From Planctomycetota bacterium (GTDB lineage: Bacteria; Planctomycetota; Planctomycetia; Pirellulales; PLA5), in the NCBI GenBank assembly GCA_029259895.1, contig JAJDEG010000596.1, positions 1 through 35,065 of the forward strand: a stretch of DNA of 35,065 nucleotides, in the 5' to 3' direction. Positions 15,995-24,163 of the stretch are shown piece by piece. Each line of letters opens with the position of its first letter. The first letter of the stretch is position 1. The notes under the pieces are model-generated. The model made no database searches, was not told the origin of the DNA, and worked only from the letters and a program-made list of their open reading frames with translations. Both the position numbers and the translations under genes were made by a program.

Positions 15995-17992
15995 ATGACT
16001 CCGATTACTGCCGAGAAAGCTCCTCAACGTACCGACGCGAATCGCCCGCCCGAATCGCAACGATCGGGCGAGGGTTCGCAATTTCAATATCCAGGCATTC
16101 CGACAACCTGCGACGGCAGCGAAACGGTCGTTCACGTCGAGACGGCGATCAGTCAAGGCACTGGCGCGTATCCGATCACCAGTTCCACGAACATGGGCGG
16201 CGGATTCAACGCGGCGGTGTCGGCGGGCGCGAAGAACCTGTGGGGCGATCCGCTCATCTTCTTCGAGCCGGAAAGCGAGCACTCCGCGGCGACATTTTGC
16301 GAAGGCTTCGCGCTGGCCGGCGGACGGGTGACGAACTTTACGTCGGGCCAGGGCCTCGTGTTGATGAAGGAGGTGCTGTACACGATCTCCGGCAAGCGAT
16401 TGCCAGTCGTGATGAACATCGGCGCGCGGGCGCTGACTAGCCATTCGCTCAACGTCCACGCTGGGCACGACGACCTGATGAGCGTCGCCGATTGCGGCTG
16501 GGGAATGGTGTTTGGCCGCAACGCGCAGGAGTCGGGCGATTTGTGTTTGATCTCGCGTCGCGCGGCCGAGGCGTCGCTCACGCCGTTCTTCAACGTGCAA
16601 GACGGTTTCTTGACGACACACACGGTCGAGACTGTGCGGTTGATCGAGCCGGAATTCATGCGCGAATACATCGGCAGCCCGGCCGAGAAGCTCACTAACC
16701 TGATGGACCCGGACAGCCCGGTGATGTCGGGCGTGGTGCAGAATCAAGACTCTTACATGAAGGGCAAGATCGCCCAGCGTTGGTATTACGACCGCGTCGA
16801 GCCGGCATTGGCCGAGGCGTTCGAGGAGTTCTATCAAAAGACCGGTCGCCGTTACGACTTCCTATTGCCGTATCAATGCGACGACGCGGAGTACATTCTC
16901 GTCGGCATGGGCTGCTACATGGAAACGGCGCAGGCGACGGTGGACTATCTGCGGAGCAAAGGCCTGAAGGTTGGGGCGCTGACGATGGTTTGCTTCCGCC
17001 CATTCCCGGCGCGGCAAATCGTCGAAGCGCTCGGCCATTGCAAGGCATTTACGGTGATCGAACGGATGGACGATCCGCTTTCCACGACTGGCAATCACGT
17101 GACCCGCGAAGTGAAGGCCGCATTCTGCGACGCCATGCAACACGGCGAAATCGACCGCATTCCGCGGATTTACCACGGCTGCGCCGGGCTGGGAAGCCGC
17201 GACGTGCGGCCCGGCGACTTGAACGCGATCTACCAGAACATGATCGAGGAAGGGCAGGAGTTTTTCTGCGTGGGCATCGATCATCCCCTGGCGCTCAAGA
17301 TGGCCGAAGACCCGGATTTGCGGCCCGACGGCAGCTTTTCGATGCGTGGGCATTCCGTCGGCGGTTTCGGGTCGGTGACGACGAACAAAGTGATCGCCAC
17401 GATCGCCGGCAACGTGTTCGGCAAGGACGTGCAGGCGTATCCGAAGTACGGCTCGGAGAAAAAGGGCCTGCCGACGACGTACTATCTCACGATTGCCACC
17501 GAGCACGTGATGATGCACAGCGAGTTGGAACACGTCGACCTGGCGGTGCTCAACGACGCGAATGCATTGCACAGCGGCAATCCTCTGGTGGGCATGTTGC
17601 CCGGCAGTGCCCTGTTCATGCAGTCGCCACACAAGAGCGCGGCGGACGTGTGGCGTCACATCCCCGAGTGGCATCGCAAGACGATTCAAGAAAAGAAACT
17701 GCGGGTGTACTTCGCCGACATGGTGCAGATCGCTCGCGAAGTTGCGTCCGAGGCGGACCTGCAAATGCGGATGCAGGGCATCGTGTTGCTCGGTGCGTTT
17801 CTCAAGCTGACGCCGTATGCCAAGGAGAGCAACATGACCGACGAGGCCGTTTATGCGGGCGTGGAGAAGGCGCTGCGAAAATACTTCGGCAAACGCGGCG
17901 AGCGCGTCGTGCAGGATAACCTCAACTGCGTGAAGCGCGGTTATCAGGAAATGCAGGAGATTCCGCAGGACTTGATTCAAGCGGCAACGTAA
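15995..17992 (+). CDS. Pyruvate:ferredoxin oxidoreductase-type 2-oxoacid oxidoreductase, alpha/gamma chain
   Basis: A 665-aa chain carrying the alpha (TPP pyrimidine-binding), domain II and gamma modules of a PFOR. With the next gene it should convert a 2-oxoacid plus CoA to acyl-CoA, CO2 and reduced ferredoxin in the cytosol. ATG 15995 has an aagga site about 8 nt upstream. Visible are YPITSSTNMGGG (59-70), SEHSAATFCEGFALAGGRV and NFTSGQGLVLM (114-124). Domain II contains VGMGCYMETAQATVDYL. The gamma module starts near residue 455 with MRGHSVGGFGSVTTNKVIA and YGSEKKG. One-piece PFORs are about 1150-1200 aa; here the chain breaks after gamma. Pyruvate is the likely but unproven substrate. Confidence 0.9.
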   Translation: MTPITAEKAPQRTDANRPPESQRSGEGSQFQYPGIPTTCDGSETVVHVETAISQGTGAYPITSSTNMGGGFNAAVSAGAKNLWGDPLIFFEPESEHSAATFCEGFALAGGRVTNFTSGQGLVLMKEVLYTISGKRLPVVMNIGARALTSHSLNVHAGHDDLMSVADCGWGMVFGRNAQESGDLCLISRRAAEASLTPFFNVQDGFLTTHTVETVRLIEPEFMREYIGSPAEKLTNLMDPDSPVMSGVVQNQDSYMKGKIAQRWYYDRVEPALAEAFEEFYQKTGRRYDFLLPYQCDDAEYILVGMGCYMETAQATVDYLRSKGLKVGALTMVCFRPFPARQIVEALGHCKAFTVIERMDDPLSTTGNHVTREVKAAFCDAMQHGEIDRIPRIYHGCAGLGSRDVRPGDLNAIYQNMIEEGQEFFCVGIDHPLALKMAEDPDLRPDGSFSMRGHSVGGFGSVTTNKVIATIAGNVFGKDVQAYPKYGSEKKGLPTTYYLTIATEHVMMHSELEHVDLAVLNDANALHSGNPLVGMLPGSALFMQSPHKSAADVWRHIPEWHRKTIQEKKLRVYFADMVQIAREVASEADLQMRMQGIVLLGAFLKLTPYAKESNMTDEAVYAGVEKALRKYFGKRGERVVQDNLNCVKRGYQEMQEIPQDLIQAAT

Positions 17993-18002
17993 CGGCATTG
18001 TA

Positions 18003-18031
18003 GGGTCGACCTCACTTCGTTCGGCCCACCC
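18003..18031. repeat. Imperfect hairpin repeat between the two PFOR genes
   Basis: gggtcgacc (18003-18011) and ggcccaccc (18023-18031) flank tcacttcgttc. This is close to the 'gggtgggcctcacttcgttcggcccaccc' type of intergenic repeat, with the left arm diverged. It lies in the 72-bp spacer and could modulate the message between the two subunits. Confidence 0.45.
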
Positions 18032-18064
18032 AACCATCGAACACTATCTCTTCCGGAGTTCCAT

Positions 18065-20080
18065 ATGGCCACGGTCACCAAGCCCGCCTCGATGAACGAA
18101 GCCACGTCGCAGGATCCGCACAACAATAGCAGCTACGGCACGCTCGTCGACAGCGGCTACAAGATGATTAACCTGCCAGTGCTCGACGTGAACGATTTCA
18201 ACGACCGCGTGATTCGCGGCTACGAGACGGGCATCGCGGAGAAACAACTGCCGGCCGATTTGGGCACGGCTCGGTCGCTGATCCCCGCCGGCACGGCGAC
18301 GCTTCGCGATTTCAGCTACATCGCGCCGGACATTCCAGAGTATATCCCGTCGAACTGCACGGGCTGCATGGATTGCGTGACGGAATGCCCCGACACGGCG
18401 ATTCTCGGCAAAGTGATGAGCGAAGCACAGTTGGACCAGCAACTTGCCATGCTCGATCCGGCCGACCGTGAGATGTATCGCCAACAATGGGCCAAGACGC
18501 GGAAGTATTACGACGGCCCGGCGAAGAAGGGCATCGACGGGGGCATGTTCCATATCATCATCGACCCGAGCAAGTGCAAGGGCTGCGCCGAGTGCGTCAC
18601 CGTGTGCGACGACTTGGCGCTGAAGATGATTCCCAAGAACGACGACGTGATGACGAGCATCCGCAAGAGCCATCGCTACTTCAAGCAGATCGGCCCGTCG
18701 GACGAGCGGTACATCAACGACAACGTGCTGATCGACATGATGCTCAAGGAGGAGACGCATATTTACGTGGGGGGAGCCGGGAGTTGCGCAGGCTGCGGCG
18801 AGGGGACGGCCCTGCGGATGATGTGCGCCGCAACCGGTGCGAAGTACGGTGATCGTTGGGGCATCATTGCGGCCACTGGCTGCAACACGGTTTACACATC
18901 GACGTACCCGTACAATCCTTATCTCGTGCCGTGGTCGAATTCGCTGTTTGAAAATGCGCCGGCGTTTGCGTTGGGCGTGCGGATGCGATGGGACCAGATG
19001 GGCTGGAAGGATCGGCCGCTGTGGTGCCTGGGCGGCGACGGGGCGATGTTCGATATCGGCTTCCAGTCGCTTTCGCGGATGATGGCCTCGGGCCAGAACG
19101 TCAAGGTGTTCGTCCTCGACACGCAAGTGTATTCAAACACCGGCGGTCAGGCGTCGACCAGTACGTTTACGGGGCAGAACACCAAGATGAGCGTTCACGG
19201 CAAGTCGATCGATGGCAAGCAGGAACGCCGCAAGGAAATCGCCCAGATCGCCATGATGCACCCGCGGACGTTCGTGGCCCAAACGACGTGCGCTCACGTG
19301 AACCACTTCTACCGCGCCGTACTCGATGCGATGGAATTCGATGGCCCGGCCGTTGTGGTTTGCTACACGACGTGCCAGCCCGAGCATGGCGTTGGCGACA
19401 ACATGGCCGGCGAGCAAGCGCGGCTGGCGGTCAACACGCGGGCGTTCCCCTTGCTCACGTACGATCCCCGCAAAGGAAAAACGATCCGCGAGCGGCTGTC
19501 GCTGCAAGGCAACCCGGCCGTAAACGACGACTGGTACAAGAATCCCAAGACCGGCGAGCAGGTCGACTTTATCGACTTCGCCCGCAGCGAAGGCCGCTTC
19601 GTCAAGCATTTCGACCAGGACGGCAATCCGAGCGAGACGCTGCTGCGGGCGCGCGAGGATCGGCTGGAGAACTGGCACGTGTTGCAGGAACTAGCCGGCG
19701 TGCTCGATAAGAAGAAGGCGGCAGCGGCGAAAGCGCCCGCGTCAGCGAAAACGCCGGCGGCCGTGGCGAAAGTGGTCGCCAAACCTGTGGCTAAGCCAGT
19801 TTCCAAGTCGGCGGCGGTTCCCAAGCCCGCGGCCGAGAAACCCGCGGCCGAGAAACCTGCGGCCGTGAAACCGGCGGCGACGCCAAGTTCCACAGCGGCC
19901 GCGGCGGCATCGTTCAATATTGGCGACCGCATCCGCTACAAACGGGGCGACGATTGGATCGCCGGCGTGCTCAAGTCGATGGACCCGATCGTCGTGGCGT
20001 TCGACGATCATGCGATCTTCCGCACCACGCTCGACGTGTTGACGGCCGCGGTGACGAAGGGGACCGTGCAGCGGATTTAG
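18065..20080 (+). CDS. PFOR ferredoxin/beta chain with C-terminal linker and barrel-like extension
   Basis: A 671-aa partner of the preceding chain. ATG 18065 has GGAG eight nt upstream. Two 4Fe-4S motifs are CTGCMDCVTECP (98-109) and CKGCAECVTVCD (171-182); the second lacks the usual Pro. The beta module has the proximal-cluster cysteines Cys241, Cys244, Cys273 and probably Cys437. Its TPP/Mg site is GGDGAMFDIG (323-332) with DTQVYSNTGGQ (352-362). After about residue 548 the family homology ends. An Ala/Lys/Pro-rich linker (549-616) with AAEKP repeats leads to a compact 55-residue end, FNIGDRIRYKRGDDWIAGV onward, resembling an SH3/Tudor-like barrel. The tail is not part of known PFOR architecture as I remember it. 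Confidence 0.9.
   Translation: MATVTKPASMNEATSQDPHNNSSYGTLVDSGYKMINLPVLDVNDFNDRVIRGYETGIAEKQLPADLGTARSLIPAGTATLRDFSYIAPDIPEYIPSNCTGCMDCVTECPDTAILGKVMSEAQLDQQLAMLDPADREMYRQQWAKTRKYYDGPAKKGIDGGMFHIIIDPSKCKGCAECVTVCDDLALKMIPKNDDVMTSIRKSHRYFKQIGPSDERYINDNVLIDMMLKEETHIYVGGAGSCAGCGEGTALRMMCAATGAKYGDRWGIIAATGCNTVYTSTYPYNPYLVPWSNSLFENAPAFALGVRMRWDQMGWKDRPLWCLGGDGAMFDIGFQSLSRMMASGQNVKVFVLDTQVYSNTGGQASTSTFTGQNTKMSVHGKSIDGKQERRKEIAQIAMMHPRTFVAQTTCAHVNHFYRAVLDAMEFDGPAVVVCYTTCQPEHGVGDNMAGEQARLAVNTRAFPLLTYDPRKGKTIRERLSLQGNPAVNDDWYKNPKTGEQVDFIDFARSEGRFVKHFDQDGNPSETLLRAREDRLENWHVLQELAGVLDKKKAAAAKAPASAKTPAAVAKVVAKPVAKPVSKSAAVPKPAAEKPAAEKPAAVKPAATPSSTAAAAASFNIGDRIRYKRGDDWIAGVLKSMDPIVVAFDDHAIFRTTLDVLTAAVTKGTVQRI
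19826..19870. repeat. 15-bp tandem repeat in the PFOR linker
   Basis: cccgcggccgagaaa occurs at 19826-19840 and again at 19841-19855, with a third diverged copy at 19856-19870. In frame it encodes the PAAEK repeats of the linker, so copy number could vary without breaking the reading frame. Confidence 0.8.
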
Positions 20081-20095
20081 AGATTACGCGCCTAT

Positions 20096-20193
20096 CAGCC
20101 TGTTGAAAAAGGGGTCAGACCCTTTGGGAAACCTCGTTTTCGCTGGAGAATGCGGCGTGCCTGAGAGGGTCAGACCCCTTTTTCAACAGGCTG
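20096..20193. mobile_element. MITE/REP-like element, 28-bp terminal inverted repeats
   Basis: Arms at 20096-20123 and 20166-20193 are inverted copies over 28 bp with one mismatch. Each begins cagcctgttgaaaaagggg and carries the sub-palindrome ggggtcagaccc. The 42-bp centre has no coding capacity. The element exactly fills the gap between the convergent PFOR beta and zinc-ribbon genes, its right end touching the latter's stop codon. The 'tgttgaaaaaggggtcagaccc' core recalls intergenic repeats linked to transposases in planctomycetes; that link is from memory. It could act as a bidirectional terminator. Confidence 0.75.
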
Positions 20194-20367
20194 CTACCCC
20201 TGGCTTCCCTCGCAGCACGTTTCGCAGATTCTGCGACAGCGGCTGCATTGGAACTTAGCGCGGATTTCGACGAGTCGTCCGCCGCAGGCAGGGCAAACCG
20301 GTCGCGCGGCGCAGGTGCCTGTTGCTTCGTCGTCGTCGGACCGTCGGGAGTCGCGTTGATCGGACAT
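20194..20367 (-). CDS. Small zinc-ribbon protein
   Basis: A 57-aa protein starting MSDQRDSRRSDDDEATG; longer in-frame starts exist but encode unrelated low-complexity sequence. Cys25/Cys28 (CPACGG) and Cys41/Cys44 (CSRC) form a likely zinc ribbon, followed by CETCCEG near the end. Its composition matches short zinc-ribbon proteins I associate with planctomycetes. It converges with the PFOR operon, and its stop codon abuts the right arm of the element at 20096-20193, so the extreme C-terminus may have been set by that insertion. Function unknown; an RNA or protein-binding role would be a guess. Confidence 0.68.
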   Translation of the reverse strand: MSDQRDSRRSDDDEATGTCAARPVCPACGGRLVEIRAKFQCSRCRRICETCCEGSQG

Positions 20368-20653
20368 GGGTGCGCGGCAAGGCGTGGAGGTGTCTTGGCC
20401 GGATGACCGTGTCTTGGCCAGAGGACATCGTGCGACAGTAATTCGCTGCGCGGGCGATAATTCGCTGCGCGAGCGATGCAACATACCGATTTCGTCGGAA
20501 TCGCCAACGCCAGGCGAAATTCGCCCTGTGAGTATCGCCGCTAAGGCCGGTCCGTCAACCGTCTCGCTGAGGGCAACATCACCTATAATTGTCGGCGGCG
20601 GGCGTCTATCATTACCGCATAGGTTTTCCGTATTTGGTGCGAGGAGCGACGTC

Positions 20654-20884
20654 ATGCAAGACGGGCACTGCCCACGTTGTGAGAGCGAGACGGTCTACGT
20701 GGACCGCACTGCGCATTATTCGGGCCTGGGACCGTTGCAGGTCGATTTTTGGCACGTCGCGCCGCTCGTGCCGTACGTTTGTACGACGTGCGGATACGTC
20801 GCATGCTTTGTCGAGCGGGCGGAAAGCCGCACGGAGATCGCCGAGAAGTGGAAGCACGTGCCGCCGGGCGGGAAGAAGAGTTAA
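20654..20884 (+). CDS. Small zinc-ribbon protein
   Basis: A 76-aa protein from ATG 20654, with GGAG seven nt upstream. CPRC (Cys6, Cys9) and CTTCG (Cys43, Cys46) form a probable zinc site. Between them lies VDRTAHYSGLGPLQVDFWHVAPLVPYV, given here as its segment of conserved-looking aromatic residues. The C-terminal helix ends KWKHVPPGGKKS. It precedes the beta-propeller gene by 19 nt and is probably cotranscribed. No function can be assigned. Confidence 0.72.
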   Translation: MQDGHCPRCESETVYVDRTAHYSGLGPLQVDFWHVAPLVPYVCTTCGYVACFVERAESRTEIAEKWKHVPPGGKKS

Positions 20885-20903
20885 CCGAAGGGGAACCGTT
20901 TCG

Positions 20904-22100
20904 ATGCGAATGTCTCGATGCTTTTCTAGGCGCTGCTTTTCTCGACGCTTTGTCGTGTTCTTTGCGCTGTCCGCGGCGAGTTTGGCGGCCGGAATTTCGC
21001 TTTCTGCGGCATGGTCGGCCGACGGCGAAGGGTCGTCCGGCGACGCTTGGCCGCTGGCGCGCGGCGATGCACTGTCGACCGGAGTCGTGCGGAGTGAACT
21101 GCCGGCGGATATGAAGCTGGCGTGGAAGTTCGACGTTAAGGACGGCGCGTTCATCGCCCCGGCCGTGATCGCCGAAGGAACCGTCTTCGTCGGCGACGCC
21201 GACGGCACGTTCTACGCATTCGACCTCGCCGACGGCACGGTGAAGTGGAAGCACAAGCTCGACACCAGCTACAGCGGCGGCGCGGCCTATCGCGACGGCA
21301 AGGTGTACGTCGGCGATCTCGACGGCCGCGTACGATGTTACAACGCCAAGAACGGCGACATCGTTTGGCAATACAACACGGGCACGGAAGAGAATCCCGG
21401 CGGCGAGATATCTTCGAGTCCCAACTTTTACAAAGACATCGTCCTCGTCGGCTCGCGCGACGCGACGCTGTACGCCATCAACGCCAGCGACGGCAAGCCA
21501 GCGTGGCAGTATCAGATCGGCGATCAGATTCGCTGCTCGCCGACTGTCGTGGGCAACCGCACGTTTCTCGCCGGTTGCGACGCCAAGCTGCACATTGTCG
21601 ACGTCGACAAGGGTGCCGCAATCATGACCGTCGACATCCAGAGCCAGACCGGTTCGTCGCCCGCCGTCCTCGGCGATCGCGTTTACTTCGGCTCCGGCAA
21701 CGGCGCGTTCTTCTGCGTGGATTGGAAGTCGGGCGAGATCGACTGGACGTACCGCGATCCGCGTTCGGATCAACAGATCGAGTCCAGTGCCGCCGTCACC
21801 GCCGAGGGCGTCTATTACGGTAGCCAGGACAAGCGCGTCCACGCGCTCGATCCGAAGTCTGGCGAGCAATTATGGTCGTTCCAGACTCGCGGCGCGGTCG
21901 ATTCCTCGCCCATCGTCGCCGGCGACCGCGTCTATTTCGGCTCGGCCGACGGCCGCGCCTACGGCGTCGATCGTAAGACGGGCAAGGAAGCCTGGAAGTA
22001 CGAAGCCGGCGGCCGATTCCGCGCCGCGGCCGCCGCGGCCAACGGTCGCATGGTCATCGGCAACGAAAACGGCACGCTGTACTGCTTCGGCGCGAAATAG
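20904..22100 (+). CDS. Secreted PQQ-like beta-propeller repeat protein
   Basis: A 398-aa exported protein. ATG 20904 with an agggga site about 10 nt upstream precedes a basic N-terminus and a hydrophobic segment (about 17-38, ending SAAWSAD). The rest is a run of beta-propeller blades of the PQQ type, recognisable as G-x-V-[YF]-x-G and A-[LF]-D-x-x-[TS]-G-x-x-x-W units. Examples are GTVFVGDADGTFYAFDLADG, DRVYFGSADGRAYGVDRKTG and GVYYGSQDKRVHALDPKSG. Such proteins resemble BamB or quinoprotein scaffolds; without a dehydrogenase active site, a structural or binding role is more likely. It is downstream of a zinc-ribbon gene. Confidence 0.88.
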   Translation: MRMSRCFSRRCFSRRFVVFFALSAASLAAGISLSAAWSADGEGSSGDAWPLARGDALSTGVVRSELPADMKLAWKFDVKDGAFIAPAVIAEGTVFVGDADGTFYAFDLADGTVKWKHKLDTSYSGGAAYRDGKVYVGDLDGRVRCYNAKNGDIVWQYNTGTEENPGGEISSSPNFYKDIVLVGSRDATLYAINASDGKPAWQYQIGDQIRCSPTVVGNRTFLAGCDAKLHIVDVDKGAAIMTVDIQSQTGSSPAVLGDRVYFGSGNGAFFCVDWKSGEIDWTYRDPRSDQQIESSAAVTAEGVYYGSQDKRVHALDPKSGEQLWSFQTRGAVDSSPIVAGDRVYFGSADGRAYGVDRKTGKEAWKYEAGGRFRAAAAAANGRMVIGNENGTLYCFGAK

Positions 22101-22116
22101 CCGTTCTCGGCTTCTC

Positions 22117-22145
22117 TTGACGCCAATGCGGTCGAAGCTTACGCT
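22117..22145 (+). promoter_or_regulatory. Promoter candidate for the DegT-type aminotransferase
   Basis: TTGACG (22117-22122) and TACGCT (22140-22145) with 17-bp spacing, about 45 bp before the start at 22190. Confidence 0.4.
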
Positions 22146-22189
22146 ACCGGCCCGATTTTTCCCCAGCACGGAGGCTACGGAAAACCATC

Positions 22190-23419
22190 ATGTCGCGCAC
22201 GCCCAATTCAAACGCTCGATCCTCGCACAGTACTTCAGTTCCCCTGCTCGACGTCCACCGTCAATACGACGAATTGCGAGACGATATCCGCACGGCCGTG
22301 GACCGCGTCTGCGAATCCGGCCGGTTCATCCTCGGTCCAGAATGCAACGACCTCGAGCAAGAGGTTGCTGCGTACTGCCAAACCGCCCACGCGGTTGGTT
22401 GCGCCTCGGGCAGCGACGCTCTGCTGCTGGCGTTGCTGGCGCTCGACGTGGGGCCTGGCGATGAGGTGATTCTGCCCAGCTACACGTTCTTCGCCACCGC
22501 GAGCGCGGTATGGCGCGTTGGTGCGAAGGTCGTCTTCGCCGACATTGACCCGACGACGTTCAACGTCGATCCGCGGCACGTCTCCGCTCTTGTCACGCCG
22601 CGGACGAAGGCGATCATCCCCGTCCATTTGTTCGGACAATGTGCCGACATGACGGCACTCAATCAGATCGCCCGGCAATTCGGGCTGTACGTTATCGAGG
22701 ATGCCGCACAAGCGATCGGAGCGGAGTATCACGGCAAGCGGGCCGGATCGATCGGTCACGTCGGTACGCTGAGTTTCTACCCGACGAAAAATCTCGGCGG
22801 CTTCGGTGACGGTGGCATGTTGACGACCAACGACGAGGCGCTGGCCACGCGGCTGCGGCTATTCGCCGCACACGGCATGAATACTCGCTATTACCACCAG
22901 GTCGTCGGCGTTAACAGCCGACTCGATTCGCTTCAAGCTTGCGTGCTGCGAGTGAAGTTGCCGCACTTGGAGCGTTGGACGGAAGCCCGCGCGGCGAACG
23001 CGGCGCGCTACGGAGAGCTGTTCGCCGAACGCGGCTTTGATGGCGTGCATTTGCCGATCACAGCCGGCGACCGGCGGCACGTTTGGAATCAGTTCGTGAT
23101 TCGGGTCGAGGACGGCCGCCGCGACGCGCTGCGCCAACACTTGAGCGCTAACGGCGTGGGCACGGAGGTTTACTATCCAGTGCCGTTGCATTTGCAGGAA
23201 TGCTTTCGCTCGCTCGGTTGCCTTGATGGAAGCTTGCCTCACACGGAGCGAGCCGCGATCGAAACGCTCGCCTTGCCGATCTTTCCGGAGCTTTCCGCGG
23301 CCGAACAGCGTCGTGTCGTCGATCGCATCGGCGACTTCTTCGCTGCCGGCGTTTCGCGCAAGGTTCACGCCGTCGAATCGGCGATGCCGCAGCGGCAAGA
23401 CGTCCGCCGCGCGTCCTAG
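22190..23419 (+). CDS. DegT/DnrJ/EryC1/StrS-family sugar aminotransferase
   Basis: A PLP enzyme of 409 aa, fold type I, typically transferring an amino group to a keto-sugar nucleotide in surface polysaccharide or antibiotic-sugar synthesis. ATG 22190 has GGAGG-like sequence upstream. Visible are FILGPECNDLEQEVA (46-60), GCASGSDALLLAL (70-82), LPSYTFFATASAV (95-107), VIEDAAQAIGAEY with Asp171, and SFYPTKNLGGFGDGG with the PLP Lys200. The C-terminal half has WNQFVIRVEDGRRDALRQHL and a YYPVPLHLQECF loop typical of the family. No sugar-nucleotide genes are adjacent, so the substrate is open. It precedes rpmE by about 255 bp. Confidence 0.93.
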   Translation: MSRTPNSNARSSHSTSVPLLDVHRQYDELRDDIRTAVDRVCESGRFILGPECNDLEQEVAAYCQTAHAVGCASGSDALLLALLALDVGPGDEVILPSYTFFATASAVWRVGAKVVFADIDPTTFNVDPRHVSALVTPRTKAIIPVHLFGQCADMTALNQIARQFGLYVIEDAAQAIGAEYHGKRAGSIGHVGTLSFYPTKNLGGFGDGGMLTTNDEALATRLRLFAAHGMNTRYYHQVVGVNSRLDSLQACVLRVKLPHLERWTEARAANAARYGELFAERGFDGVHLPITAGDRRHVWNQFVIRVEDGRRDALRQHLSANGVGTEVYYPVPLHLQECFRSLGCLDGSLPHTERAAIETLALPIFPELSAAEQRRVVDRIGDFFAAGVSRKVHAVESAMPQRQDVRRAS

Positions 23420-23569
23420 GGCCAGGAAGTTGCCACGGGTTCCGCTGGGTAATTTCGCTCGCAAGGGGGCCCCTGGGACGGGCTTTCGGCTCGCCCCGCT
23501 GCGATGCCGTCGGTCCCCAGTCGTAAGCGATCGGTCCAACCGGGGGCGTTGGATGCGTTTCAAAGCCCC

Positions 23570-23598
23570 TTGCTGGCCGAGGGTGGCAAACGTATACT
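23570..23598 (+). promoter_or_regulatory. Promoter candidate for rpmE
   Basis: TTGCTG (23570-23575) and TATACT (23593-23598) with 17-bp spacing. Transcription would begin near 23605, about 70 nt before the rpmE start. Confidence 0.5.
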
Positions 23599-23675
23599 TG
23601 TGAATTCGACACTTCGCCCCTCGGCCATCCCCCCGAAAGTGCTTCCGTACAACCGCCGGAAGCTAGCGTGGAGCC

Positions 23676-23930
23676 ATGAAAAAAGAGATTCATCCCCAGT
23701 ATTTCGAGACACAGGTCCACTGTGGCTGCGGCAATAACTTCGTTACGCGCAGCACTCGTAAAGAACTGAAGATCGACATTTGCAACAACTGCCACCCGTT
23801 CTATACCGGCAAATTGAAGTATATCGACACGGCGGGCCGTATCGAGAAGTTCAAGACCAAGTTCGCGGGCGGCTATGCCAGCTTGCAGCGGGGTAAAAAG
23901 GCCGCGGCAGAGCCAGCGGCCGAAGGCTAG
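23676..23930 (+). CDS. rpmE: 50S ribosomal protein L31 (zinc-binding type)
   Basis: An 84-aa ribosomal large-subunit protein. The sequence [20 protein letters not shown] is diagnostic, and Cys16, Cys18, Cys36 and Cys39 ([11 protein letters not shown]) form the zinc site, so this is the C+ form rather than the zinc-free paralogue. The C-terminus has a short Ala/Lys extension ([13 protein letters not shown]). It is the first of three translation genes, ahead of prfA (233 bp) and prmC. No stable Rho-independent terminator is seen after it; a weak 6-bp hairpin in the gap has no T tract. Confidence 0.97.
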   Translation: MKKEIHPQYFETQVHCGCGNNFVTRSTRKELKIDICNNCHPFYTGKLKYIDTAGRIEKFKTKFAGGYASLQRGKKAAAEPAAEG

Positions 23931-24163
23931 CTCGCAATTTCTCTTCGACGCGGCTGCCTGCCGCAACGCCGCGCGGGCACATTGCCCTGCGGCCGGTGGA
24001 TACGCCATCCAAACGCAAAAGGGTGTTCTGCGAGTACCCTTGCCTGTCCGGCCACTCGGTATTCGGACCGTAGCTCAGATGCTCGCGGAGCATCGGACGC
24101 GCCGCGCACTACGCCGAATCCCCATCGCGTCTACCGCCAACCTCCGACACGATCGCCAGCGCC

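Noticed and set aside
15654-15998. 114-codon frame before the PFOR genes
   Set aside because: No ribosome site, no recognisable motif, Ser/Ala/Arg-rich composition of random GC-rich sequence, and it overlaps the PFOR start.
16862-18037. Antisense open frame of 391 codons under PFOR alpha/gamma
   Set aside because: Shadow of a well-supported gene with low-quality composition and no motif.
20368-20655. N-terminal extension of the 57-aa zinc-ribbon protein
   Set aside because: The added 96 residues have no zinc-ribbon relation and run through the probable promoter region of the divergent gene.
24015-24045. Hairpin aagggt...accctt between rpmE and prfA
   Set aside because: Only 6 bp with a 10-nt loop and no T tract, so not a convincing terminator.
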